This document shows, in pieces, positions 33,419 through 46,600 of a stretch of DNA of 64,000 bases. The stretch is from Pochonia chlamydosporia 170 (Eukaryota; Ascomycota; Sordariomycetes; Hypocreales; Clavicipitaceae): assembly GCF_001653235.2 (NCBI RefSeq), contig NC_035794.1, forward strand, positions 3,844,001 through 3,908,000, read 5' to 3'. The position numbers and the translations under genes are program-made. Numbering within the stretch: the stretch's first letter is position 1; each line of letters begins with the position of its first letter. The notes beneath the pieces were generated by a model that was not told where the DNA came from, ran no database searches, and was given only the letters and a program-made list of their open reading frames with translations.

Positions 33419-34252
33419 CTACTTCTGCTTCCCCTCCACAAACAACCTATACGACCCCCCAATCTCCCCCGACGCACTCTTCACCTCCCTCGCCCCCAAG
33501 CTCTCAATCTCCTCCCGTATCCTCCTCACCACACCCTCAGCCTCCTTCCCATCAAGCTTCTTCCCGCCCTTCTTCTTCGCCACCAAAATCTCCACCTTCA
33601 TGCCCTTCCCCAAAAACTGCCCCATCTGCCTCAACTTGGTCGTCATGTCATGCTCGCCAATCGCCCACGTCATCTCCAACTCCTTCGTCTTGGGCTTCCC
33701 CGCGCCAGCCTTCTTATTCTCCTTGACTTGCTTCTGGCGCTCATACTCGTCGCGTTTGTTGACGATTTTGCATACGGCGTATACTGGTCTTGTTTCTTTC
33801 TCCTTGTCGGCGGGGACGTAGGGATGGATCATGCGCAGAGATTCATGGGGCTCCAGCTTCGTGAGGACATAGGATGTGGTGAGGGGTCCTTCTGTGGTGC
33901 CGTTGTCAAGAACCATGATTTTGGGATCGGTTATTTCGTGGTCTTGGGGGGGACGGTCGCGGCCGGAGCGGTCAATGTCTTCTTGGGTGGTGAAGTTTTT
34001 GTCGAAGCCGCGGCCGGAGCGGGCGAGTTCGGCGGTGGCCGTGGCTGTGGTTTCGCCACGGCGATTGCGGGTGGGTTTGGGATGAACGTATCGGCGGATT
34101 TGTGTCAGGATGAGGGTGTTTCTGTGTACTGTTGGGAGGAGAGACAGCTTCGGTCGTGGAACTGTGAGGACGGCTGAGCCTTCAGATGCGGAGATGAAGA
34201 CTCGGTACAGAGCTCGGCGGGAGTTGTATAGACATTGTGAAGTTGGTCTCAT
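33419..34252 (-). CDS. Mitochondrial translation initiation factor IF-3
   Basis: 277 residues, one exon. IF3 binds the small mitochondrial ribosomal subunit and prevents premature joining; the yeast counterpart is Aim23. The N-terminus (MRPTSQCLYNSRRALYRVF) is rich in Arg and lacks acids, as in a mitochondrial presequence. The N-terminal IF3 domain is recognisable around DRPPQDHEITDPKIMVL and LEPHESLRMIHPY, and the C-terminal domain around KTKELEMTWAIGEHDMTTKLRQMGQFLGKGMKVEI. The start at 34252 is chosen because it opens the presequence; the frame is open for 61 more codons upstream without conserved content. It is head to head with IMP1 at 34627. Confidence 0.82.
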   Translation of the reverse strand: MRPTSQCLYNSRRALYRVFISASEGSAVLTVPRPKLSLLPTVHRNTLILTQIRRYVHPKPTRNRRGETTATATAELARSGRGFDKNFTTQEDIDRSGRDRPPQDHEITDPKIMVLDNGTTEGPLTTSYVLTKLEPHESLRMIHPYVPADKEKETRPVYAVCKIVNKRDEYERQKQVKENKKAGAGKPKTKELEMTWAIGEHDMTTKLRQMGQFLGKGMKVEILVAKKKGGKKLDGKEAEGVVRRIREEIESLGAREVKSASGEIGGSYRLFVEGKQK

Positions 34253-34626
34253 TTTGGAAAATGGGGCCTGCGAGTAACAGCTGCCCTCTGTATGTGAATT
34301 GGGGTCGTGTGTTTGGAGATGAGGGAAGGGTACGAGCAGCAACTGTTGAAGATTGGTGGTTGAGGGAATCCTGTGTGGCTGGCTTGAAGCTGGAGCTGGA
34401 GCTTGAACATGTGGAGGAGCCAGACAGTCAACCAATGGCGGGCCTAGCGCACAACCTCCATGTCCACATCAGAACCACCCATCATCTTGAACCACATCAG
34501 CAGACATCACCATTCAGCAACATCAAAAGTTCGCACCAACAAGTCAACGGCCATACCATGTCTCCAATACCACCATAACAACAACACTCAGTCTCACTTC
34601 ATCCTCAGTCTCACTGAGCCGTCATC

Positions 34627-35190
34627 ATGTTCACCCACTTCCTCGGCCACCCCATCCGCTTCGCCATATCCACCCTGAAAATAACATGCCTCGCCCACCT
34701 CACCCTCACCCAGCTCATTCAAATATCACCCGCTCAAGGCCCATCCATGCTGCCCACCTTCACCGTTGACGGGGACTGGATCGCCGCAGACATGCGACAC
34801 CGTCTGGGCCGTGGCATCACCACAGGGGACTTGGTCCTGTACAAGATCCCCATATTCGCGAACCAGAATGGCGTCAAGAGAGTTGTCGGTATGCCAGGCG
34901 ATTATGTATCGCTGGGGACGCCCGGAGAAAGGGGCGAGGATCAGATGATACAGGTTCGGACTCACTTTTATGCTGTATTGACGGTTCGAGGTGAGATAAA
35001 TGACTGACTTTCACAGATACCCGAGGGTCATTGCTGGATAGTGGGTGACAATCTACCGGCGTCCCGAGATTCACGGCAATTCGGGCCCTTGCCACTTGCT
35101 CTCGTTCAAGGCAAGGTCGTTGCCAAGCTTCTCCCTTGGCGTGAGCGACAATGGTTCGGCAGTGGACTCCAAAGGATTGACCATGAATAG
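34627..35190 (+). CDS. IMP1: Mitochondrial inner membrane signal peptidase subunit 1
   Basis: S26-family signal peptidase that trims proteins sorted to the mitochondrial intermembrane space. Exons 34627-34953 and 35017-35190 join to 166 residues. It has a single N-terminal membrane segment (FAISTLKITCLAHLTL), the catalytic Ser40 in GPSMLPT, the catalytic Lys84 in KRVVGMPGD, and the late block GHCWIVGDNLPASRDSRQFG, which is characteristic of Imp1 and Imp2. The S-R-D-S-R-x-F/Y-G form and short length favour Imp1. It shares a 374-bp promoter with the divergent mitochondrial IF3 gene. Confidence 0.9.
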
Positions 35191-35925
35191 AGAGAGTCGG
35201 CGCTGCTGGGTAAATAACTACTGTAAAAACCATTGTACAAAACTTCGGCGTTATGGGGGTTCAAGTTCAGATTATCACGCGGCATGTCACATCACTGAAA
35301 CTGCTCAGGCTAGATTAATGGGGTATAATAAAAAGGGCCTGTAAACTTCGTCTAATTACAACTGCCATCTGGATGCTGTGCTGCCCCCTGCATATTCATC
35401 CCTGTGAAAAAAATTGCAAATAAAAATAACTCAATGCCGGGCTAGAAAACGTCCTTCGCCAAATATGCTTTGTACAAAAACAAGAACCACCCTGAGCTGC
35501 CTCCTGTTCAAATTGCTACCATATGCCTACAAAGTCTGTCCTCCGAGGCAAACACTCCAAATGCCTATTGCGCCGAGTGGTCCCACAGACTGGCAAAGTA
35601 AAAACTTAAAAACGTAGAGCCCGAAAGTAGAAAAGGTTTGAAGAGGGGGTTTCGTCGTGTCAAACGGTAGATATTGGGGAAAGAAATAGTAGTTTGTGAG
35701 AGAAACCGTGGTCCTGTAACATCAGGTTGTGGGAGTTGAAAACATTCCGGACGCCTTGAAAAACACCTATACCCTTTGAAGTAGTGTCGGGCACGCTGTG
35801 CAGCAACAAAACAATGGTGTACATAGGGGAAACGAGGACCTGAGCAGTGCTATCGTCGAGTGGAGGAGCAGAGGTAAAAGGACGCCTCCCCCTTCTTCTA
35901 GACAGATAGCTGTGGCCACGGGTGA
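35191..35925. other. Spacer downstream of IMP1 and VAC8
   Basis: Convergent 3' regions. No gene, RNA or repeat recognised. Confidence 0.5.
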
Positions 35926-38005
35926 TTAACCTTCGATATGTGCTTTGGACATGCTCTGTCCCAGCAATTCCAGACACCGCTGAGCCAAATTCACCACTTC
36001 ACCCTCATCCTCCTCTTCAAACTCGGGTTCGGCTTCCACTTGACGATTTGCAATAGCCCGGATATTCTCAATGATGTCATCAGCCTTGCCGATATGCCCA
36101 ATTAGCGTCTTATCCTCCGACTCGAATAGTTGCAACAATGTCCAAACGGCAATATGCTGGAAAGTGGCGTCGCCTGACTGCAAGAATCGACTGAGGTACC
36201 CGTGAATTCCTCCGTTGGGGTCGTTCCAATTTTGAATGAAGATAGAGTAGTCGCCAACTAAAACCACGGCGTAAGCACAAAGTGGTGGATGGTATCATTT
36301 GCTTCACATACCTTTAGAAGACAGGTTGCCCAAAGCAGCAGCACTGTTACCTTGGACTTCAATGCTAGGAGAATGAGTCAATGGAATTAGGACATCGCAG
36401 ACTCCCAGGTTGAGAAGGTGTGACTTGAGGTCGTCACTGAGAGCCAAAACCGCGATGGCAGCTGTCATCTCAGACTGCACTGTGACGGGTACGTCAAGCA
36501 CCAATTGCTTGCACTTCTGAACAGCGCCAGCGTCCAAAACAAGGGCCTTGTTCCGGTCCGAGCTGGCAGCGAGATTACGCAGGGTTGAAATGGCATGACA
36601 CTGAATCTCTTCGTTATCAGTTGATCCAAGCAAGTCTACTAGTGGCTTAAGGAAGTTGGCGTCTATGATGGGTGACTCGTTCATGGGGTGAATAGAAATG
36701 TTTCGTATACAAGCAACGGCAGAGAGGATGAGAGGAAGATAAGAGGACTGAAGAAGACGAAGGAGCGGTGGTAGGCCCTGAACTCGAACAATCTCAATCT
36801 GGTACTTTTCATCGGACGCGAGGTTTCGCAGGGCCAATGCTGCCTGGCATTGGACCTTGGGGGACGACGAGTCCATGAGATGTACCAGGGACTGAACAAG
36901 TTTAGGCTCCGATGACGACAGTTTTCGTCTATTGTTGGCATCAACGGCAATGTTGCTGAGGGCGGTCGTGCAGTAATACTGTACATCGACATCGGTGGAA
37001 GAGAGAAGCTGGACGAGAACGGGGATCGCGCCGGCATTAACGAGCTGCTGTCGGTTCTCGTCTATCACAGCGAAAATCTGAGTCAGCAAGATCTTGATAT
37101 GCTACAAGAAAGCATCATGCGCGAACCGCGTAACACGGGGCATACCTGAATGTGTCATATTGAGAAGGGCTCCAGTGGCGTTTCTCTGTACGCGCATATC
37201 CCGAGATTTGGCTAGTCTCGTCAATGGACCCAGAGCACCCGATCTTGCAATCTTGGCCTTGTTCTCTTCATGGGTAGCCAAGTTGGTGATACATCCTACG
37301 GCATTGCACTGGACTTCAACATTTGGCGATAGCATCTGCCGGATGAGCGGTGTTAACCCGCCTAGCTGAACGATGAGGACTTTGTTCTCGGCTGCAGGTG
37401 CATCAGTTAGTGTGAATGCTTCCAGGGGATGTTCTGATATATACGTACTGTTCACAGCCAGGTTGCCTAGTGCCGCACTGGCAGCTCTCTGAACTTCAAT
37501 ATCGGGACTTTGCAACAAGAAGAGAATGGGCTCTAGTGTGTCTCGGTCGACCTCTCGAACATCTGTGCTTGAAGTTGAGCATCATGCCAAACACCGTGGA
37601 AAGAAGCATGATGTTGTCCTACCTCGCTCCGTGATTTCCGCAAATGTGAGGCTTGCACTGCGTTGCAAGTCAATGTTTTCTGAAAAGACGAGAGTGCTGA
37701 GAGCTCGAAGGGGCTCCCCGGAAAAGAAGTCGGTTTCTCCACGCTGCAACTTAGGTCAGTATCGCAGGTCACAATCGGCATCGGAATTCATCCAGGCGGT
37801 ACGGGTACCAACGTTTTCGAGATATTGCAACAGGTCAGCAACAGCTTCACGCTCGCTATCGGCCAAAACGGGCTCGTACAGGCCCTCGCGGGATCGGCCT
37901 AGATTGAGTCGCGTAAGTGATTCCGCCTGTACAGAATGGAACAGAGTGTTGGGAACAAGAAAAATTTGCCGTACCTCCACAGCATGATGAGCTGCAGTTA
38001 CCCAT
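35926..38005 (-). CDS. VAC8: Vacuolar armadillo-repeat protein Vac8
   Basis: Vacuole-membrane protein acting in vacuole inheritance and fusion, nucleus-vacuole junctions and autophagy. Seven exons (38005-37975, 37898-37813, 37743-37623, 37562-37449, 37391-37146, 37061-36312, 36257-35926) join to exactly 560 codons. Exon 1 encodes [10 protein letters not shown]: Gly2 for N-myristoylation and Cys4, Cys8, Cys9 for palmitoylation, so the protein is lipid-anchored. [22 protein letters not shown] follows only after the second exon, then about eleven armadillo repeats, e.g. [64 protein letters not shown]. The C-terminus has an acidic stretch (EFEEEDEGE). The start was picked for the lipidation motif; it lies in a 31-nt exon too short to stand out as an open frame. 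Confidence 0.95.
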
Positions 38006-41000
38006 GGCGGGTTTGGGAGATGTATGCAGCAGCTATATATGGCAATAGGTAGCGCGGCGTCGTGGTTTTGATGATGATGATGTGCGTTGTTGTTGTTGTT
38101 GTTGTTGACCTGGGCTGTGTCTTGGGTCCAAGGTCCAAGGCAACACAGTCGCTCCAAGCGTCAGCTGTGGCAGGATGAGCGACCAGCGGCTTAGCTTACG
38201 GGTCAAGCTTGCCCTGGCTCGATCGCAAACGCTGCGTGCTGATGACGCGAGATACCAGCAGGCTCTGGCAGCCGATGGTAGGCTTCAAGGATGAAGCAAA
38301 TTGGCGGGGGTTGTGATGGTATGTGGACAATACGAGTTTGGTGTTGACAAATGGAACTAGAACTGGGACAGGGACTGCCAAAGCTGGGAGAGGAGATGGG
38401 CGTGGCAGCTGAGGGTCAGGTATGGATGGGAGTGAGAGCATGAGCATTTGATGGCTGCATGGGTAAGGGTACTGGCATGGGCACTCAATGGGCAACATTG
38501 AACCAGCCTTGACATTTGATTGATGAAAGCTCAGGTGTGGTCTGGTCTGCTCTGCTTAAGTGGGCCGTGTGATGGCCGACGGTGACGACGGGGCACTGGG
38601 GGACGCCAGTCGAGCCCACTGGTGTGAGCGGGAGAGACACTCACCATTGGACAAATTGACAGAGAGCCATTGATGGGGCCACCAGAATTCGTCAGATTGG
38701 AGGGCAGGAGCAACAAGAACAGCGACACCCACCCGGACTTGCCCTTTGCTAGCGTCGCGCCTTCCCCAGGGACATGATCTTTGACTCCGTTCAAGTTGCC
38801 CTCAATCAGGAGGGTCGAAGTTCGCCCTTCTGAGGTCTGGTCGCCAAATTGATAGTTCGTGGTTGCAGATGAACACCTTGACACCAAACACGTCGACCAT
38901 TTTCTCAGTCAAGTGTACACCTGTGAAGGTCCGGCTGCCTGAACTCTAGAACTCTGAAGCTCCAATGCTGTTTGTCGCTTGGAGGCCATCGGCGTGGACA
39001 AGGGCAAACCTGCTGATGCGCATGTTGTGGAAGCTGTCTGGTAACTGCCAACAGTAAATTTGATGCATGCACTTTGGCAGCTGGCGCCTGCATATGTCTG
39101 GGACTCGCATCAATCTTTGGGACAACAGACCGAATTGACCGTATCTGCAATCTTTTCGACAGAGCCGTGGTCCCGTCAACCATCTAAAACAATGCCAATA
39201 CTACCAAAAGATCCCATTGATCTCACAAGTCGCGAAAGTGATAACACAAGGCCGACCGGCCATCTCTATTTAGATCCGTCCCTTTGTTTGGACAGTGCGC
39301 GGATTGCATTCCCCAGATATCACAGCCGAGATCTGCAAGCAATCGAATCCTGGACTGTGCGACAACAGCGCGTCGAACCAACACGGATATATTAAACATG
39401 TGTCAGAGGAACCCTGCTCCATGCAGCGAATATCTCCGTGTACTTTTTGTATGACTCTACAACATTGACGTGAGCTTTGCCATTGTACATGGCTGTTGCT
39501 GTAAGGTATGTATGTTTCAGCAGACAGGCAGCTATTAAATAGTCTGCATAAATCCATTAGACACGAGAAGATGACTCTTTACGACCTCGTAAGATTCATA
39601 CCTCCAAAACAAAACAACCAGCAGCCGCAGATGATTCCAGCCCGGTGACTACCGCAATTTGACAGGGGGGAGCAAACACATGTCAAACAGTCAGGCATAT
39701 GGGTAGCATTTTATTGTCCTCTGCTGTGAGCATTGTGACCAGGGAGAGTACCAAGGGAGGCTGGAACGCGTCCCAAGCAGGCAAAGAATCCAAGAGGATC
39801 ATCTCTTGCTGGTAGTGGTGCATACGTCAGAAAGAAATGTCTTGGCCGTGCTGTATCAAGACAAAGGCAAAAACACCACGCAATCAATTACGAGGACTCT
39901 CTGGACACAATGCAATTAATACCAGGCTGCCAAGTCTTTATGAGCAGACGCAGCCTCATGTAATGATGTGAGACATGCGTGCCGGCAGTGGCGCCCTACA
40001 TCATTGGGGGGGGCCATGTGACTACACAAGTTGATGTATGCATGCTCAAGGGTGCTTCAGGGTGCGTGTTGGGGGTCGTATGGGGTCGTATTGACTTGGT
40101 TTGGCTCCGTATGGTGACTGTCACTCCATATCTAGGAAGTTATCGCAAGGGATGGTCATCCGTTTTGGTGTTGAGGGATGTCATGTTGGCAATATCGTGC
40201 TTATACCCGAAGTCTAATTGAGATACCGTATAATGTCTACCTGTGCATCCCGCCACAACGAACCACGGTTCACAAAACGATGGCTATATTTATTTTCTTC
40301 GCTTAGTTGCGGTCTTCCTTGTCCATAACTAGCACGAATCCCGGAGCGAATGATTGCCGTGCTCTCAATATGGACTTTGGGTGAGACGTAATTTGATTCA
40401 GCAAGATGAAATGCCGCAGCTGAGGGATCAAATACGCAGAAAAAGCGTACCACGACATAACTTCATACAATCCAGGTTTCTCATCGTCGATATGAGATTT
40501 GAACCGATGACAAGATGCAACATGACTTATTTATTTTGTTTGTCGTCTAGGGAGAAGAAACAACTTGAATTTTTCATGTTGGCTCTAGGGTAGTCGGTAT
40601 GCCTGACAACCTGACAAGTGAAGGATTAGCCGAGATGGCGACGAACCAACCCATCCATGCCCATGCTCATTTGCGGCTCTGTGGATCGGTAATGGCGTTC
40701 CGTGATGAATGTATCGGTTACCCGAGCAGCATCACTCGAAAGAGGTAAATAGCCGATCCGTCAAATCGAATTGACGTTATTCGGATAAGGCCATGGATCT
40801 GGCAGCGCCCTCAATCGGTGTCGACCAGGCATACCGCCTTGCGGTGGCCGAGTTGTTTGTAGGCACTTGCAGTCAATACGCAAACATTAATGTCTTGGAC
40901 TCTGAGAAGTGAGCTGTGAGGTCCATCTACCCATCCATACCTGTACCCATCCATGTCCATGGCTGGGACTGCTTCTCCGTTCTCCACCAGTAGAGACCAC

Positions 41001-41297
41001 ACCTGGGCTGCCTTATCTCTCAGAACCTGGAACTTGGAATCCTGTACTCCGTACTCTCCAGTACTCTCAGCCTGACTGAACCTCTCGAGTGGTTTCCAGT
41101 CTGGCCAAGTTCCCCCTCCCCCACTTGAGCATCTTCATGTCCCGTCATCAAACCGAACCAAACCACCTCCCAAGTGCGACAAGCCCGACTACCGCAAACG
41201 TACAAAATCACCGCAACCTTTCAGTGAGGCTCGAAGCCAAAAAGGCACACCAAACGACAATCTCCGGACACACAAGTCGATTGACACAGGAAACCGA
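38006..41297. other. 3.3-kb divergent spacer between VAC8 and SNF4
   Basis: The longest spacer between housekeeping genes. It starts with the VAC8 leader, which holds (GAT)4 and the (GTT)7 repeat, and ends in a C/T-rich SNF4 leader. Open frames of up to about 118 codons occur (38531-38887, minus) but are low in conserved features. A lowly expressed non-coding RNA or lineage-specific gene cannot be excluded. Confidence 0.45.
38086..38107. repeat. (GTT)7 microsatellite in the VAC8 leader
   Basis: Seven GTT units next to (GAT)4, 80-100 bp upstream of the VAC8 ATG. Confidence 0.85.
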
Positions 41298-42939
41298 ATG
41301 GACGAAAGAGATCCCGCAGCGGCGCCCCTTAGCGTCCAGCCTGTCGCGGACCCCACGCAGACCAATGTCGATGCCGTGAGTGCGTCTCGTGAGCAGGTCA
41401 CTGGCGCCATGTCAGGTCTGGCACCGGGTCTTGGGTCTGGACCATCCGTTGAGAAACCCCAGGAACCAGCTCCTTCAGTTCAAGCTCATCCACCGTCTGC
41501 TGCACAAGCACAAGCACGAGCACAAGCACCGACATCACAGCCTGCCGCCGGGCCAAACATTGCTGCGCCGGCTCCAGGTCCAGGTCCAGCTCCGGCTTCC
41601 AGTCACGAGCAGCCCGCCCGCCGTGTGCCTCAATTTGTCGCTCCCTCATCCTACCTCCGATTCAAGACCTCGCACGGCAGCGCCATGGCAGCTGCACCGG
41701 AACCGACTTCGACTCCGAGTCCGCCGAGTCCGCTAGATAAGGAACAACGTCAAGGACTGGTATGAGTCTTCCCTTGCGTGCCTCCCTCATGGGCGAGGCC
41801 CTCTGTCGCAACCGCGGCTTTGATTTTCTTCGTGTGACCACGCAGGTGCTAACCCTTACTCCCAGAAAGCCATCCGCGATTTTCTCAAGGTTCGCACTAG
41901 CTATGACGTCTTACCGCTGTCCTTTCGTCTCATTGTCTTGGATACCGACCTTCTCATCAAAAAGACACTTAATATCTTAATACAAAATTGTAAGCCTTGC
42001 TGCAGTAGTTGCCCGAAAACATCCCAAGAAACACCCTTGTTTGCTAACTTGCTTTCCCGACAGCAATCGTTTCGGCGCCGGTATGGGATTCGCAGAGAGG
42101 ACGATTTGCAGGCATTCTAACGGCCACCGACTACATAAATGTTATTCAATACTATTGCCAATTTCCTGATGAGATCAGCAAGCTTGACCAATTTCGGTTG
42201 AGTAGTTTACGAGGTGAGCAAATTCGCGCAGAGTGTTTGGGTCTTAGAAGCAAGGATCGCTTTTTCATTGACACTTCATTTGCTAGACATCGAAAAAGCC
42301 ATCGGCGCGACGCCAATCGAAACGGTATCTGTACATCCCTCTCGACCGCTTTACGAGGCTTGCCGTCGCATGCTCAAGACCCGTGCGCGACGTATCCCTC
42401 TCGTGGATGTCGACGACGAGACTGGCAGGGAGACTGTCATTTCTGTCATTACCCAATACCGTATTTTGAAATTCATCGCCGTCAACAACGAGCACAATAC
42501 TGTCATGCTGAAAAAGACGGTTCGAGAGATTGGCTTGGGTACCTATACCAATTTGGCCACCATGCACATGGACAACACCGTTTTGGACGCTATTCACATG
42601 ATGGTCGACAGAAATATTAGTTGCATCCCGATCGTCGACGCCGAGAATCGGGTTCTCAATGCCTTTGAAGCGGTGGACGTCATTCCCTGCATCAGAGGCG
42701 GAGCATACGAAGAGCTGGATGATTCAATTGGGGAGGCACTATGCAGACGACCCGACGACAGCCCGGGAATCTATACCTGTGGAGAGGCAGATCGACTTGA
42801 TTCGTTGTTCGACACCATCCGAAAGAGCAGGGTCCACAGACTGATCGTTGTTGACGACGACAACAAATTGAAGGGTGTCATTTCGCTTTCGGATATCCTC
42901 AAGTATGTATTAGTTCATGGAGAAGAAGACTCGCCTTGA
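41298..42939 (+). CDS. SNF4: SNF1/AMPK gamma subunit Snf4 (four CBS domains)
   Basis: Regulatory, nucleotide-sensing subunit of the SNF1 kinase complex that controls glucose derepression and energy balance. Exons 41298-41759, 41866-41989, 42064-42213 and 42287-42939 join to 462 residues. The core begins KAIRDFLKVRTSYDVLPLSFRLIVLD and runs through four CBS motifs, e.g. VSAPVWD...FAGILTATDYINVIQYY, RRIPLVDVDDE...VISVITQYRILKFIA, ISCIPIVDAENRVLNAFEAVDVI and VHRLIVVDDDNKLKGVISLSDILKY. A 150-residue N-terminal extension, rich in Ala, Pro, Gln and Ser and containing a QAQARAQA repeat, precedes the core and is not in the yeast protein. The start is the first ATG of that open exon; a later Met (near 41409) is possible. 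Confidence 0.93.
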
Positions 42940-43625
42940 CAGCCGTTGAGATGCGAGTGATGAAGTTTGGAATGACGACCGAGTGCAGTAGCTCTCAGGG
43001 CTGCACGCTAGATGTCGAGGGACCGTGGGATCATTGATGCATTTTTGTTAGGCGCATTGGGCCGGGATCTAAATGGCGACATGCCATTGATGCTAGTAGG
43101 GAAGAAGAATTGTTTTACATGTTATGATAGCCAGGTGGCTTGATGATTCACTGGGTTTGGTGTACAGGCACTGTCACCTTGGGCTTTGCAGAGCTGGTGC
43201 TTGCCAGCTGAATGAAACCACACATGCAACTATTGATACACGCTGTGCACTTACTTGATGTGTAGTTCTTTGGACACAGTGAACTATGAAACATCACCTT
43301 GCACGTGCCCAACAAAACATTGATCCTCTATCACGCCTTTTTTCGATACGCGGATGACAGGATTGAGGAGGAGGCTCAAAATTTGGCCACGTTAACCCAG
43401 ACCTTGGCTATTTGGGGGTTCCTAACTTGAGTCCTCGTGAGGAAGGTACGAAAGGTACGTGCTTGCCCTGGGAGGCAACGTTTGGACTTGATGTGTGGTC
43501 GTTGCCAGTCACCCGACAGCCGCCAGCTGCCGGCTGGCACGGGCAAACACCAAACAACACAACATTATACGGGCATCCCAGCTTTGACATTCATTCCAAA
43601 TCCTACACAGAGACCGAAGCATCTC
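42940..43625. other. Spacer between SNF4 and the RhoGAP gene
   Basis: 3' region of SNF4 and promoter of the RhoGAP gene. No other feature seen. Confidence 0.5.
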
Positions 43626-46600
43626 ATGGCTCAACAACTTGGAGCCTCTTACTCTTCACAGAATTTACGAGCATCGGCTGCATACCCTCCTCGCCGTCTG
43701 CCGCACTCAGCAAGCTCAGTGTCTCTCCTGCTTCCCCAGAGCGCGAGCTACCATAGTTTTGGCCATGGAAGCAGGGTACGGAGCAGTGGTACATGGACCA
43801 CCAGCAGCGGCGAACTCGGGCTCCTGAGCAATGCGGACGAGGTAGATGATAGAGATGTGTTTGTCCAGGAATACAACAGACTGGCCAAGAAGGTGAGCTG
43901 ATTTGATCAATGTCAAGGAGGATACCGGCTTTTTGATGATGGCTGACCTGGCACACAGCATGGAGTGAGACAGTTGGTTAGCGAAGATTTCGATGCCCAT
44001 CAGCGCGTAGGTCTTCAATAATACATCTGAGTGAGATGTTTCCTGACTAACAGATAGTCACAGGGCGATGTGGCGCGAGCTTCCGAAAAACGCAGTTGGC
44101 TATCAAGAATTCTTCGATCAAGTCCTAGTCGATACCCTCAGAATTCTCCAACCTCGCCGCCGCCCCTGCGCCAAGTTCGGCACAAACGCAGTGTTTCCGA
44201 ATTTGCACACATAATACATTGCAGAAGAGATAACCCCAAAATCATCGACATCCAGAATATGGTACGGCTGAGCGGAAAAAGTATGCTCTATCTTCCTCAA
44301 GAGTACTCGCCGTGCTCTCTAATACTGCCTACCTGTATTAGAGCAACGGCACAATACCTAGCCCAGAACGTCGCAACTCGAGGAATATTCCGCGTTCCGG
44401 GATCGTCCAAAGTGATAAGTGCCCTGTTTGACTATTACTGTTTTGAGAACGGAAATCCCAATATATCGAGCACTGTACGTTGTGCTACATTACCTGTGCA
44501 CATACAGTATTCCGTTCATGACGTGGCATCTACGTTCAAGCGATTACTTTCTGTGCTTCCTGGGGGCATCCTCGGATCTCTAGCTCTGCTGGACGCCTTT
44601 ATTGCTATTCACTCGCAGTTAAATGGAGAACCAGAGTACCCACGGACGAAGCAAACCAAAGTTAGGGCGCGACTGATTGCATTGGCAATTGGCACCATCA
44701 AGTCGCAATACCGGAGAGAGATGATTTGTGCCGTGTTTGGCTTGCTGAGTCTTATTGGACGAGTTGCAGAAGTTACTCCCCGAGAAGATGAAGATAGTAG
44801 ACCTCTTCCAACGGCAGACTTGATGGGGTATAGTGCACTAGGAATTGTGTTTGGACCATTGCTGGTCGGCGATTTGCTCGACCAGTATACGATGAAGGTG
44901 GTCACACCAAGTTCCGGAATGTTGGTGTTTCCACTGAGTCCACCGCGATTTCGAAAGGACCGTCGCAGATCGGCGCAGATCGATGTCAAGACGGCAGGGT
45001 CTCCTACTGTGGACAAGATACTGGTTGCCAACAACATGACGGAAATGCTCATTGCAAACTGGAGAGACGTAGTCCGCCAGATGAAGTCTCTTGGGACACA
45101 CTGTCGAAAGGATACATCTACTGTGGAGCTGGCTGGTGAGATCGAACAGCTTTCACCCCAACAGGGTTTCAATTTGAGAGACTCGTGGAATTTAGATGAA
45201 GGAAAGGATAAAATAACGGAGTTGACAGAGGGACGAGCGCGTAAAGATCCCGAAACCCCCACAAGGGGAAACAGGAAACGGCGCTTGAAGGCATTAAGAC
45301 GAGCGACCTCCCAGAGGCTGATACCAAAGATGAGTATTGCTACATTAAGTCCCACGAAGGAAGAGAGTTTCGGAGATGATGGATCGAGTGACGATAACGA
45401 AACTGATCAGAAACGGGAGACTGTCCTTGAACGACTACATAAAGCTGAACAAAACAGACAGATTGGCGAGGCTAAAGGGGTAGACATTTCTGACAACATC
45501 ACACAAAAGGCGGTAGAAAACGAACTACCAAGCAGCACGCAATGCACTAACGAGGAAGACAATTTTGCTTCAAACGACCAGATCTGTCCAGGGGTAGCAC
45601 AAGTATATCTGGAAAGTGTTCCGCCGAGAGAATCGTCGAAGAATATTTCTTCACATGATGGCACTGATGGATCTTTCTCGCGACCGGCATCGCAGGCGGG
45701 TGTAAACTCACCTGGGCGAATGAACGACCCCAGGCTGGACTCGAGTCTCTCAGACACAAACCCAACAAACCGCAAACACTCACTGGTTACCGGTGTTGAG
45801 GCTGAAATAACGAAACCCGCTCATGGATGCATGAGTCCGGTGTCAACATTGTTAGTCGCTTCTCAAGTCATGCCTAAAGGAGGAATCAGGGTTGTTGAAG
45901 GAAGTCCTGCTCAGCCCGGGAACCAGAATGACGGCTTGCAGCGATCAATGCAACCCGGTTTGCATACGTCGCACACATATCAAGACCAAGGTATTCAGTG
46001 TGACATGTTTCCAGGAGATGAACGCAGGCACTCCATTGACGTCACCCCTGAACGGTTCTATTCATTCAAAGAGGCACCGGAAATCGAGCTTGGGGATCTT
46101 GTTGGCAGCGAACAACAACATCGGCATCAGCAGAAACAAGCAATGGTATTGCATCAACCAAGGCTATCAAGATCATATGAGCACTTCAGAAGTCAAACAA
46201 CAATTACCTTGCAGTCACCAACTGACTCAACCGAGTCCAAAGGCCTAACGAAGCATGGGTCCGTCAAGGCAATGGCGGCAATGTTTGAAACCCAGGCGGG
46301 AGGTCCCGGGTCACCAGGCTTCACAGACGATCCGATTGCGGCGCGGAACGAAAGGAAGATGCGCTCTCGAGATAGACATTCAAAATCGGATTCGGCATGG
46401 ACACACCACAACTCTGATTCCTTCCATGATCCCCCACAAGGGAAGTCGGGTGGAGCAAAACCAACGGGACCAGGATTGGAGCTTCATCAGATTGGTATGG
46501 GGATGCCAAATGACAGGGACCAGAGATTGTCTTTGGACAGCGATAATGAAGGAAGCTTACAAGAGGCCACCGCCAACTATATCCCATCCCTATTGTTGGG

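Noticed and set aside
38531..38887. 118-codon minus-strand ORF in the VAC8-SNF4 spacer
   Set aside because: No family features, biased Ser/Pro/Gly composition and no clear splice or promoter context; not supportable as a gene.
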